From: JANRKF01 sp964519595
GTDB lineage: Bacteria; Pseudomonadota; Alphaproteobacteria; Rickettsiales; SXRF01
Reading direction: 5' to 3'
Length of the DNA stretch: 64,000 nucleotides
Assembly: GCA_964519595.1 (NCBI GenBank)
Contig: CAZFJN010000002.1
Coordinates: 25,172-89,171 of the forward strand
Shown piece by piece: positions 16,329 to 24,068 of the stretch (position 1 is its first letter; each line of letters begins with the position of its first letter). Both the position numbers and the translations under genes were made by a program. Below the pieces are notes generated by a model. It made no database searches, was not told the origin of the DNA, and saw only the letters and a list, made by a program, of their open reading frames with translations.

Positions 16329-17543
16329 ATGGCAGAAAGCTGGTATCAACCATTCAGAGAATTTTTTGCTCATGGCAAGGCGATGGCCACTGCCGGATTG
16401 GGAAAGCTCGGCATTGAAACAGGAGTTCATGCTATTCCTGCTATTCCAGTTGCAGAAGGAGGAGCTTCTTTCCTTGCTTCAATGTTTGGCGGCACAATTG
16501 GCGGTGTGGTGTTATTTGGCGGATTTGGAGCGCTAAGCGCAGTTACTAATCAGATTGAATATAATGCCGAGCGCGGAAAAATAGCTGATTATTATCGTGA
16601 TGAAATAGCTGCCAAATTAGGCAAGAAGCCGGAAAATGTATTAGATAGCGATATAGATATTATCGCTTCAGGAAATCAAAAGCTAAATATTGCGGCGAAT
16701 AAGGTTATCGCTGATGAAATTTCTCATAAACGCACCATGCGTAATATAGGAATTGGCGCGTCTTTCATAGCATCTCTGACAGTTTTTGCGTTAATGACAG
16801 TGTTGATAAATGCAATTGCTCCGGGAGCGCATGATTTAGGATTAACGGCAATGGCGGCAAAAGGCGCAGTCGGACTGCTTGCTTATATGTCGATAAAAAG
16901 GCCGCTGGTAGCAATGGCAGAGACGCTTTTTGGACTTAATAATGCTACAACTCATGATTTAGTAGAAGGAATCAGCAAAGATCGCGAACATGGCAAGGCG
17001 ATTACTCGTGAGCAGATTGCTGAGGTCTTTATCGCCGCTAACAAGCAGATTTCTCAATATGTCGAGCAGCAATATGGTTTTGCTTATGACCATCTGCCGC
17101 TGGCTGATAAGGTTGCCGTTGCTGCTGATCTGGCAAATATTCTGCCGCTTGATAAAATCGCACAGAATATAAATAACGGCATTTCTCACGCTTCAGAGTT
17201 GGCTTTCACTGTGCAAGGTGATGTTTCCGGCGTTCTTCCTAAATCGCCATCTGCTCAGGAAGAATGCAACACGCCGCAATCTTTTTTCGGAAAAGTCGGC
17301 CATAAATGCCGCAATATGATAAAAGCTATTAATAATGCTCTGCATCCGGAAAAAGCGCATCCTATTGCCGGAATCAGCGCAATTAACAAGGCGCATAATA
17401 AATATGAAGCGGCGCAGCATCATGAACATAATAACGGAGAAAGCAAAGCAGCAGCGCGCGGCAATCAGCCGGGATTTGTTGAAAACCTCGCCGCGCAACG
17501 CGCCGCGCAGGCTACGCTTAGTAACGCAGCGGCAATTCAATAA
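16329..17543 (+). CDS. Unknown membrane protein with Ala/His/Asn-rich C-terminus
   Basis: A 404-residue protein that I do not recognise. Two hydrophobic stretches occur at about residues 45-80 (FLASMFGGTIGGVVLFGG) and two more at about 140-195 (FIASLTVFALMTVLINAIAP; AAKGAVGLLAYMSI). Soluble helical segments follow, with an Ala/Gln/His-rich tail. There is no cleavable signal. It looks like a membrane-inserted effector or structural protein rather than an enzyme. A long palindrome lies upstream, and no operon partner is visible. It carries no start-deciding ribosome-binding site that I can see. Confidence 0.65.
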   Translation: MAESWYQPFREFFAHGKAMATAGLGKLGIETGVHAIPAIPVAEGGASFLASMFGGTIGGVVLFGGFGALSAVTNQIEYNAERGKIADYYRDEIAAKLGKKPENVLDSDIDIIASGNQKLNIAANKVIADEISHKRTMRNIGIGASFIASLTVFALMTVLINAIAPGAHDLGLTAMAAKGAVGLLAYMSIKRPLVAMAETLFGLNNATTHDLVEGISKDREHGKAITREQIAEVFIAANKQISQYVEQQYGFAYDHLPLADKVAVAADLANILPLDKIAQNINNGISHASELAFTVQGDVSGVLPKSPSAQEECNTPQSFFGKVGHKCRNMIKAINNALHPEKAHPIAGISAINKAHNKYEAAQHHEHNNGESKAAARGNQPGFVENLAAQRAAQATLSNAAAIQ

Positions 17544-17560
17544 TAAAGCTGAATAAATAT

Positions 17561-17848
17561 TTATTGCAGATTAAGACTGCGGCGGCGGATAAAATAAAAG
17601 GATCCGGCAGAAATCAGCAGAAACAAAGGAACAAGCAATGCCGGAATTTCTGGAGCTACTGTACAACCATTAGTTACAGGATCATCTCCTGGTCCACAAA
17701 ATCTTGCGTTAGCATCAGTAATTAACAGATCGCCAACAGAAACGCTGAAAATAGAAGACACTATACAAAGCAGCACAAAAATCCTGACAAGGCGGAAAAA
17801 ATGTGCAGAAGAAAAGCCTAAAGAGAGCTTGGGAAGTTTCATTTTCAT
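17561..17848 (-). CDS. Small secreted protein with exosortase-type C-terminal sorting signal
   Basis: A 95-residue protein with three parts: a hydrophobic N-terminal signal (FFRLVRIFVLLCIVSSIFSV), a short mature part with two cysteines (FCGPGDDPVTNGC), and a tripartite tail made of a PE-containing motif (APEIPALL), a hydrophobic segment and a basic cluster (FIRRRS). This layout is that of PEP-CTERM-like proteins processed by exosortases. The exact motif APEIPALLVP is not one of the named variants that I know. An exosortase-like gene lies 5.2 kb away at 23024. The start is ATG 17848 (17842 also possible). Confidence 0.65.
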   Translation of the reverse strand: MKMKLPKLSLGFSSAHFFRLVRIFVLLCIVSSIFSVSVGDLLITDANARFCGPGDDPVTNGCTVAPEIPALLVPLFLLISAGSFYFIRRRSLNLQ

Positions 17849-18016
17849 AATTACATCATGTAAATTATACAAACCGTACTTATTTCCTAGTTATAGCGAG
17901 TTTTTCTGCAAAAAGCAATGTTATTTTCCTACAACATTAAGGGGTTGCTGGTAAGAGGAGCGTGGTTTATCTTGCTTGCTTACCATGCACGATGCACCAT
18001 TCACCATGCACTTTAT

Positions 18017-18784
18017 CTAAAATGGCGAGAGCGCTTCGATAACTTGTGTTCCCCAGCGCGGTTGTTGAACTTCACTGATTTGTCCGCGGCCACCGTAATT
18101 TATTCGCGCTTCGGCGATTTGTGAGGAATCTATGGTGTTATCTGATTTTATATCTTGCGGACGAACAACGCCTTTTACTGACAATTCACGCAGTTCGTAA
18201 TTAACGCGGATTTCCTGTTTTCCCTCAATTACCAGATTACCGTTTGGCAGAACTTGTGTAATTAAAGCGGCAACCTGAGTTTCAATTTTTTCTTTGCGTT
18301 TAATGCTGCCGTCGCCTTTGGTGCTGGCATTTCCGTCAACAGACAGCAGGCTGGCTGGATCCTGATTTCCCGGCATACGTTTAAACAGAGTATTCTGCAA
18401 TCCGAATACACTAGGCGCGCCGAGAGTCTCTGAGCTGGTACGCGAACGGTCAGTGGAATTATCAAGCTCGGCCTTATCTTCAAACTTTATATTAACGCGC
18501 AATATATCGCCCATTCGTGCCGCGCGTTGATCACGGAAAAAAGCCCGTGCGCCTGGTTGCCACAAGGAATTTGCATATTGCTTAGGAGCAGGCTGAGTTT
18601 CCGGCAAAGGCCAAGACATTGGCTCATATCCGGCTTTGGCGGTAGGGCTTTCCACTTCAGCAAATTTAGGCGGACTGCCGACAGCATCAAGCTTATCAAG
18701 AGTTGCCGTGCAAGCGGAAAGAGCGGCGAGCAAAGGCAATGACAGCAGAGTTAAGGAAAGAAATCTAGTTAGTGAAGTTAGCAT
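18017..18784 (-). CDS. flgH: Flagellar L-ring protein
   Basis: An outer-membrane lipoprotein of the flagellar L-ring. The 255-residue product starts with a signal peptide and lipobox (LAALSAC), then has the FlgH features SLWQPGARAFFRDQRAARMGD and a strongly conserved C-terminus (VVRPQDIKSDNTIDSSQIAEARINYGG, shortened here). It is the last gene of flgF-flgG-flgA-flgH on this strand. The ATG at 18784 lies 20 bases inside the flgA 3' end. The frame is open upstream but that would lengthen the signal unnaturally. Confidence 0.94.
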   Translation of the reverse strand: MLTSLTRFLSLTLLSLPLLAALSACTATLDKLDAVGSPPKFAEVESPTAKAGYEPMSWPLPETQPAPKQYANSLWQPGARAFFRDQRAARMGDILRVNIKFEDKAELDNSTDRSRTSSETLGAPSVFGLQNTLFKRMPGNQDPASLLSVDGNASTKGDGSIKRKEKIETQVAALITQVLPNGNLVIEGKQEIRVNYELRELSVKGVVRPQDIKSDNTIDSSQIAEARINYGGRGQISEVQQPRWGTQVIEALSPF

Positions 18785-19838
18785 AAAATTCCTTTCCGGA
18801 AGCAACTTCCTGACTTTGATTGTCATAGATTTTGTTGTAAGGAGCTTGTTCTGCCGTTTGCATTTGTGATTTAAACGCGCCGCTTCCGGCTTCAACGCTT
18901 TTATCGCCGGTTACTACTGCCTGAATTATTTTGCCGCTGGATAGATTTTTAACGCCGATTAAGCTGCCGATAGCGCCGTCGCTTTGCGCTTGTCCGCTGG
19001 TGGTGATCTGCATTGCGCCTTGTGTGTAAAACATAGTAACCATGGTGTTTTTCTTAACTACCGCCTCTTCAACCAGCTCATGTGAACGTATTGGCCGTCC
19101 GGCGGAGATTGTCCGTTGTGGAGTTTTGCCAAGTAGAGAGGAAATATCAGCTACGATATCATAGCGCGCGCGCGCCTCGGAATAATCACGCAGCTCTATA
19201 TCTGAGGATTTTATCACATCGCCGGAGCGCATAGTGCGCCGCAGCACAGGAACTTCAACCAGACGGTCAAAACGGCCGGAAACTGCTCTGGCGCTGATAA
19301 TTTCTGTGCCGGAAACAGCAACCAGATTCGCATTGAAACGATGCGTTGCGGAATCAAAGCGCAAACCGCGTATTTCAACGCTTATCGGATGATTATAGCT
19401 GAATAGAGCGCTGCCGCCGGAGCGGCTGGTAATCTGCGCGGTTATTTTATCGCCAGCGCCGCGTTCAACGAGTGCCATTTCTAAAGCTTCCTGAGCATCA
19501 TCGTAAGTAAGGCGGAAATGCGGCGCTGTTTCCATAGCTTCGTTTTCGACTGCGGCATTTTTTGTATATGGTTTATTTAAAGCAGCAGGAAAATTAGCAG
19601 AATTAGCAGAATTCGCGGCGCTGAATAATTCCACAAGGTCAGCGTCATCATCATCAACATCAACAGCAGCATTATGATCAAATTTTTCAGTAGGTTTTTG
19701 CAGTTTTTTATCAATAGCGGCAAAATTTTCCCGGAAATCTGCGCTCGGATCATTCTGTATGGCAAAAGCTTCCGTGGCAATCAGCGTAATTGGCATAATT
19801 GCCAGCAAAGCACAGAATTTTCTAAAAGATGTTTTCAT
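18765..19838 (-). CDS. flgA: Flagellar basal body P-ring formation protein
   Basis: A periplasmic chaperone for P-ring assembly. A signal peptide (ALLAIMPITLIATEAFA) is followed by an unusually long low-complexity spacer (VDVDDDDADLVELFSAANSA, residues about 55-85). The SAF-type domain then gives VVEVPVL-like RLVEVPVLRRTMRSGDVIKS and the terminal block MVTMFYTQGAMQITTSGQA, GSLIGVKNLSSGKIIQ. At 357 residues it is longer than most FlgA because of the spacer. It is upstream of and overlaps flgH. Confidence 0.9.
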   Translation of the reverse strand: MKTSFRKFCALLAIMPITLIATEAFAIQNDPSADFRENFAAIDKKLQKPTEKFDHNAAVDVDDDDADLVELFSAANSANSANFPAALNKPYTKNAAVENEAMETAPHFRLTYDDAQEALEMALVERGAGDKITAQITSRSGGSALFSYNHPISVEIRGLRFDSATHRFNANLVAVSGTEIISARAVSGRFDRLVEVPVLRRTMRSGDVIKSSDIELRDYSEARARYDIVADISSLLGKTPQRTISAGRPIRSHELVEEAVVKKNTMVTMFYTQGAMQITTSGQAQSDGAIGSLIGVKNLSSGKIIQAVVTGDKSVEAGSGAFKSQMQTAEQAPYNKIYDNQSQEVASGKEFYANFTN

Positions 19839-19862
19839 AAAATCTCCTTCAAACCACGTTTT

Positions 19863-20072
19863 TACGCTTTCTATACGCTTTCTATATGCTCTCTATACGC
19901 TCTGAGTAAGTGCCTGCNNNNNNNNNNNNNNNNNNNNNNNNNNNNNNNNNNNNNNNNNNNNNNNNNNNNNNNNNNNNNNNNNNNNNNNNNNNNNNNNNNN
20001 NNNNNNNNNNNNNNNNNTACGCTTTCTATACGCTTTCTATATGCTCTCTATACGCTCTGAGTAAGTGCCTGC
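19863..20072. other. Assembly gap of 100 N flanked by an exact 55-nt duplication
   Basis: Bases 19863-19917 are identical to 20018-20072, with 100 Ns between them. The duplicated block holds CTTTCTATACG-type repeats and the last codons of flgG, so flgG coding sequence appears once inside the gene and once as a remnant beyond the gap. Collapsing one copy and the Ns leaves about 54 bases between flgG and flgA. Confidence 0.88.
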
Positions 20073-20833
20073 AGCATGTCATCACTTTTAGTTATTGCCT
20101 TGCTGATCATCTCGTAAACGCGTTGCGCCTTGATCAGATTAGTAAGCTCGCCAACCGGATCAACGTTTGAGCCTTCCAGAAAACCTTGTAAAATTGAACC
20201 AAACTGATCAGAATCCGGATTTCCGGTAACTGGCGCGCCGGAAGCAGGAGTTTCTGTGTACATATTATTGCCAACTGCCTGCAAGCCGGCATCATTAACA
20301 AAAGTTGCAACTTGCAACTGGCCAAGATTCTGCGGATCAATTTGCCCAGGAATTACGGCAAAAACCTCGCCTGATTGATTTATGCTGACATCAGTAGCAT
20401 TATTAGGAACAGTGATCGAAGGCTCAATCAGAAAACCGTCGGCAGTAACCAGCTCGCCATCAGCGCTGAGCTGAAAAGAGCCGGAACGAGTATATGCAAT
20501 CGAACCGTCTGGCTGCGTTATCTGAAAAAATCCTCTGCCTTGAATTGCCAGATCAAGAGCATTTTTAGTGTTCTGCAAAGTTCCTTGTGTATGTGCGCGG
20601 TAAATAGCGCCGGTTTTTACGCCAAGTCCGATTTGAATTCCAGTTGGCACAATCGTTCCGGCATCGGAAGAATTAGCGCCAACGCGCCGCTCATTCTGAT
20701 AAAGAAGATCCTGAAATTCAGGACGCTCCTGCTTAAAGCCGGTAGTGTTGATGTTCGCAAGATTCTGCGAAATAACATCAACATAAAGCTGTTGTGCCAG
20801 CATTCCGGTTGCAGCTATATCAAGTGAACGCAT
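20048..20833 (-). CDS. flgG: Flagellar basal-body rod protein FlgG (distal rod)
   Basis: The distal rod subunit, 261 residues. The N-terminus (RSLDIAATGMLAQQLYVDVI then NLANINTTGFKQERPEFQDLLYQ) and the middle block (GRGFFQITQPDGSIAYTRSG) are diagnostic, and the C-terminus (VDPVGELTNLIKAQRVYEM) ends the rod/hook fold. The last codons fall inside the 55-nt block duplicated at the neighbouring gap, but the stop at 20048 is real in the flgG-side copy. It follows flgF by 29 bases. Confidence 0.97.
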   Translation of the reverse strand: MRSLDIAATGMLAQQLYVDVISQNLANINTTGFKQERPEFQDLLYQNERRVGANSSDAGTIVPTGIQIGLGVKTGAIYRAHTQGTLQNTKNALDLAIQGRGFFQITQPDGSIAYTRSGSFQLSADGELVTADGFLIEPSITVPNNATDVSINQSGEVFAVIPGQIDPQNLGQLQVATFVNDAGLQAVGNNMYTETPASGAPVTGNPDSDQFGSILQGFLEGSNVDPVGELTNLIKAQRVYEMISKAITKSDDMLQALTQSV

Positions 20834-20862
20834 AAATTTGCCTTTTTATTGTTTATTTAAAA

Positions 20863-21597
20863 TCACGCCTGCTGTGTCCATGTGTTTGTAGTTTTTCGTT
20901 GTAGATCGTACATTGTTTCTATGTATTTCGCGGTGCTTGAAACGCTGCGCGAAACATCAATCATATGAGTTAATTCTAAAACCGGCTGGACATTGGCGGT
21001 TTCCAGAGTTCCCTGTGTCATTTTCACATTATCTTCATTGCCGATAGCAGGATCAATTTCACTGGCATAAAGCCCGCTGCCGGTTTGTGTTAAAAGCTGC
21101 GGATTTTCAAAAATCGCAACGCCAATAGTTCCCAGATCTTCGCCATTAACCTGAATATTTCCTGCCGCGCCAATGGTGATTTCCTTAGCTTCCGGAGGTA
21201 TTTCTATAGCCTGCTGCGAGCTGTCCATAACTGTATAACCTTCCGGCGTTATAAGCTTGCCTTCACCGTCGAGAGTAAAAGCTCCGGCGCGTGTGTAACG
21301 AATTCCCAGAGGAGTGGAAATCATGAAATAACCATTGCCTTCCAGCGCCACATCAAGAGGATTTCCGGTAACGCGTCGCGCGCCGTCATGCACGCGGCGG
21401 TAAGAGGCGGCATCATCAGCAAAAGCCATATTGTTGCGAACGCCGCTGTTATTATCCTGCTTCAGAAATTGCGCGAAAATAATTTTCTCCGCCTGAAAGC
21501 CAGTGCTGTTGGCGTTAGCGATATTGTTGGTTGTTACCGCCATATCGCGAAAAAGCGCCAATTGTCTTGACAGTGCTATGTAAATGCCATTATCCAT
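20863..21597 (-). CDS. flgF: Flagellar basal-body rod protein FlgF (proximal rod)
   Basis: A proximal rod subunit, 244 residues, beginning MDNGIYIALSRQLALFRDMA and NIANANSTGFQAEKIIF, with the FlgF/FlgG middle block GNGYFMISTPLGIRYTRAG. The N-terminus fits FlgF better than FlgG. It is the first gene of the flagellar set. A sigma-54-like promoter at 21610-21625 lies so close to the ATG that the predicted transcript would have almost no leader. Confidence 0.93.
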   Translation of the reverse strand: MDNGIYIALSRQLALFRDMAVTTNNIANANSTGFQAEKIIFAQFLKQDNNSGVRNNMAFADDAASYRRVHDGARRVTGNPLDVALEGNGYFMISTPLGIRYTRAGAFTLDGEGKLITPEGYTVMDSSQQAIEIPPEAKEITIGAAGNIQVNGEDLGTIGVAIFENPQLLTQTGSGLYASEIDPAIGNEDNVKMTQGTLETANVQPVLELTHMIDVSRSVSSTAKYIETMYDLQRKTTNTWTQQA

Positions 21598-21609
21598 GTC
21601 AGCAGCTTA

Positions 21610-21625
21610 TGCATAAACCGTGCCA
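21610..21625 (-). promoter_or_regulatory. Candidate sigma-54 (RpoN) promoter of flgFGAH
   Basis: On the reverse strand the sequence reads TGGCACGGTTTATGCA. It matches the -24/-12 consensus TGGCACG-N4-TTGCW at every fixed position except one T, with exact GG-to-GC spacing. It points at flgF, whose start codon is only about 12-15 bases after the -12 element. Sigma-54 control of hook-basal-body genes is known in Caulobacter. Confidence 0.65.
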
Positions 21626-21706
21626 GATTTAAAAAGGCCACTGCTATAGTTGCTCTAGAATATTCTCTGAACAAATTTCCAATCATTACTGACTTATTTC
21701 TGATTT

Positions 21707-22543
21707 ATGGAAACAACGACATCACAACCATCATTGCAAAGTTGTAAGTCGCGCGTTTTAGTAATTGCCGGTTCTGATTCCGGCGGCGGCGCAGGAATTC
21801 AAGGTGATATAAAAACAATATCCTCGCTCGGCGGTTACGCGGCAACGGCAATTACCGCTCTTACCGCGCAGAACACTCAGGGAGTATTCGGAATTCATGA
21901 AGTTCCTGCCGCTTTCATAACGCAGCAGATTGAGCTGGTTCTTTCTGACATTGGCGCTGATTGCATCAAAATTGGCATGTTGCATAAAGAGGAAATTATC
22001 AAGGCAATTGCCGCAGCTCTTACTCCTTATGCACAAATTCCGCTGGTTCTTGATACGGTTATGTTTGCCAAAGGCGGCGCGGCGCTGCTGGAAGAAACGG
22101 CAATTGAGGCGCTTAAAAACACTCTCATTCCGCGCGCGCTGATAATAACGCCAAACATTCCGGAAGCACAATATTTAACTGCTATGACAATAAATAATAT
22201 AGAAGACATGCGAAAAGCCGCGCAGAAACTGCTAACACTCGGCTGCACAGCGGTGCTTTTAAAAGGCGGACATGCACAAGGCGAGGTTGTAACTGATATT
22301 TTACTGACCAGTGACGAAGAAATAATCTTAACCAGCCAGCGCATAAAAACGCAGCATACACATGGAACAGGCTGCGCTTATGCTTCAGCAATAGCCTGCT
22401 TCATTGCCGGAAAAATACCGCTTAAAGATGCGGTGCGAAAAGCTCATGATTACGTTGCTGAGGCGATAAAACACGCGCCATGCCTCGGCAAAGGACATGG
22501 TCCGCTCGGCCATAATTATAATAGAATTCTTTCGAGCGTTTAA
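21707..22543 (+). CDS. thiD: Bifunctional hydroxymethylpyrimidine / HMP-phosphate kinase
   Basis: It phosphorylates HMP and HMP-P in thiamine synthesis. The 278-residue ribokinase-like protein has the ThiD N-terminus (VLVIAGSDSGGGAGIQGDIK), ALTAQNTQGV, the middle motif VMFAKGGAALL, and the C-terminal catalytic segment THGTGCAYASAIA. The ATG at 21707 is divergent from flgF across 109 bases. No TPP riboswitch is evident upstream. It could also salvage pyrimidine since no other thi gene is in the window. Confidence 0.94.
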   Translation: METTTSQPSLQSCKSRVLVIAGSDSGGGAGIQGDIKTISSLGGYAATAITALTAQNTQGVFGIHEVPAAFITQQIELVLSDIGADCIKIGMLHKEEIIKAIAAALTPYAQIPLVLDTVMFAKGGAALLEETAIEALKNTLIPRALIITPNIPEAQYLTAMTINNIEDMRKAAQKLLTLGCTAVLLKGGHAQGEVVTDILLTSDEEIILTSQRIKTQHTHGTGCAYASAIACFIAGKIPLKDAVRKAHDYVAEAIKHAPCLGKGHGPLGHNYNRILSSV

Positions 22544-23023
22544 ATATTTGATTATTACGACTTCATCCTTTTGCTTGATCAAAGTATCTATCGCAGATTC
22601 AGAAATATTTAGTTTTGAAAGATCAAGCTGTAATAAAACTTTTGCCGTGCCACAATCTCCAGCCAAATGTACAAATGTACATTCGATATTGATGTCAGAT
22701 ATCAGATATCAGATGTCAATTTCTTGACATCTGTATTCTGGCATCCGGCATCTGCGTGGCTAAACGCCACGCTATGTACAAATGTACATTCGATATTGAT
22801 GTCAGATATCAGATATCAGATGTCAATTTCTTGACATCTGTATTCTGGCATCTGACATCATTCTGGCATCTGACATCTTCGTGGCTAGAGGAGTATACTG
22901 CGAAGTCATAAGCAATAGCGAAAATTCGCAAATATTTAGTTTCGAAAGAGGTATAATGCACATAATAACTCGTGGAATTAGTTAGCAAAATAGCTCATAA
23001 AATAACTTGTAGAATTAGAGATT
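22544..23023. repeat. 480-bp intergenic region with a 107-bp tandem duplication
   Basis: The block 22667-22773 is repeated at 22774-22890 with a period of 107, nearly identical for the first 75 bases. Each copy begins with ATGTACAAATGTACATT and contains the inverted repeat GATGTCAATTTCTTGACATC; the first also has a CGTGGCTAAACGCCACG hairpin. The TGTACA-rich start is shared with the 118-bp array at 58611. Two related AAATATTTAGTTT stretches lie at 22603 and 22932. No gene is supported. The promoter of the next gene should be in 22900-23020. Confidence 0.8.
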
Positions 23024-23986
23024 ATGCAGAAAAATAATGAAACTTCCGCCTTTTACAGCGCGGCAAAATATTATCTCACCATTGGCAGTATCATGCTGTC
23101 CGGACTGCTCCTGCTGCAAATAATGCAGTGGCTGAATATGCCAACCTTAAAATTATCCAGTGATGATATATTATGGTTTACTGCGCCTTCGCTTTATTTC
23201 TTATCATTTCCGATCGCTTTTTTGTTCTTGATTTATGCGCTTAGAGAGAAGAAGCGATTTGCAATATCATTTTCTCCTGTTGCCTGCGCGGTCAGCGTTG
23301 TTTGTTTCATGCTGTCTGCCGGACTTAACATAAAAACCTACCATTCTGCGGTGGCAATATTGTCTTTTTCCGGCTGTGTGGCAGGCGCTTTTGTATTTAT
23401 CAATTTTCGTGAATTTATCACTCAGGCGCTTGTCGATAAACGGCAATCATCTGTAGCTTTAATTGGCGCAAGCGCCAGCGCGATATACAGCATCATGGAT
23501 AATTATCTATGGCAACGAATTTCCTATTCTTCCGCAAATACTAGCCAATGGCTGCTGGAGTTGATGAATATGGAAATGAAAAGCGGCGTGCATAAAAACG
23601 GTAAAGAGCTGGCGGCAACGCTTTATTCAGACTATTTCACTCTGATAGTCTATAGACCATGCAGCGGATTGGAAGGAATTTTCCTGTTTATTTTTCTGCT
23701 TTCAATCGCTGTGTTATTTGATTGGAAAATTCTCAAACGTATAAAATTAATAGAAACATATTTAATTGGCTTTATTTTCATGTATCTGGGAAATGTTTTG
23801 CGGATTGTTTCGCTGTTTCTGCTCGGACATTTTGCACATGCGCCAGATGCCTCGCCGCAATTAGCCTATATGCGCGGCTTGCCTTCGCATATCTTTCACA
23901 GCTTCATCGGACAAATATATTACGTCATTATTTTCATGATCTTCGCAAAACTGCTCTATTCCTACGTTTCGAAAAAACCGGAATAG
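23024..23986 (+). CDS. Exosortase/archaeosortase-family membrane transpeptidase
   Basis: A 320-residue polytopic membrane protein with about eight hydrophobic segments. The C-terminal half has the three exosortase signatures: the catalytic Cys in YRPCSGLEGIFLF, the Arg in YLGNVLRIVSLF, and a His in HIFHSFIGQIYY. The family cleaves C-terminal PEP-CTERM-like signals and attaches or releases the substrate. No EPS biosynthesis genes are adjacent, so it is not the usual EPS-linked XrtA. The small protein at 17561 is the only visible substrate candidate. Sub-type uncertain. Confidence 0.85.
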   Translation: MQKNNETSAFYSAAKYYLTIGSIMLSGLLLLQIMQWLNMPTLKLSSDDILWFTAPSLYFLSFPIAFLFLIYALREKKRFAISFSPVACAVSVVCFMLSAGLNIKTYHSAVAILSFSGCVAGAFVFINFREFITQALVDKRQSSVALIGASASAIYSIMDNYLWQRISYSSANTSQWLLELMNMEMKSGVHKNGKELAATLYSDYFTLIVYRPCSGLEGIFLFIFLLSIAVLFDWKILKRIKLIETYLIGFIFMYLGNVLRIVSLFLLGHFAHAPDASPQLAYMRGLPSHIFHSFIGQIYYVIIFMIFAKLLYSYVSKKPE

Positions 23987-24068
23987 GCAAAAACTCTTTT
24001 AACATTGCCATGCAAGCTGTTAGTGCTATAGTGCAGCGTTTGGAACATTATAAACAATAGAAGGCCTC

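Noticed and set aside
21598..21706. TPP riboswitch upstream of thiD
   Set aside because: The 109-base spacer is too short and lacks the conserved CTGAGA and related elements; it is better explained by the flgF sigma-54 promoter.
22385..22666. Reverse-strand ORF of 93 codons at the end of thiD
   Set aside because: It overlaps the thiD 3' end antisense for about 160 bases, lacks a ribosome-binding site and has no recognisable domain.
24000..24068. Alphaproteobacterial SOS box upstream of uvrA
   Set aside because: Only a single GAAC is present; the second half-site at the expected spacing does not match.
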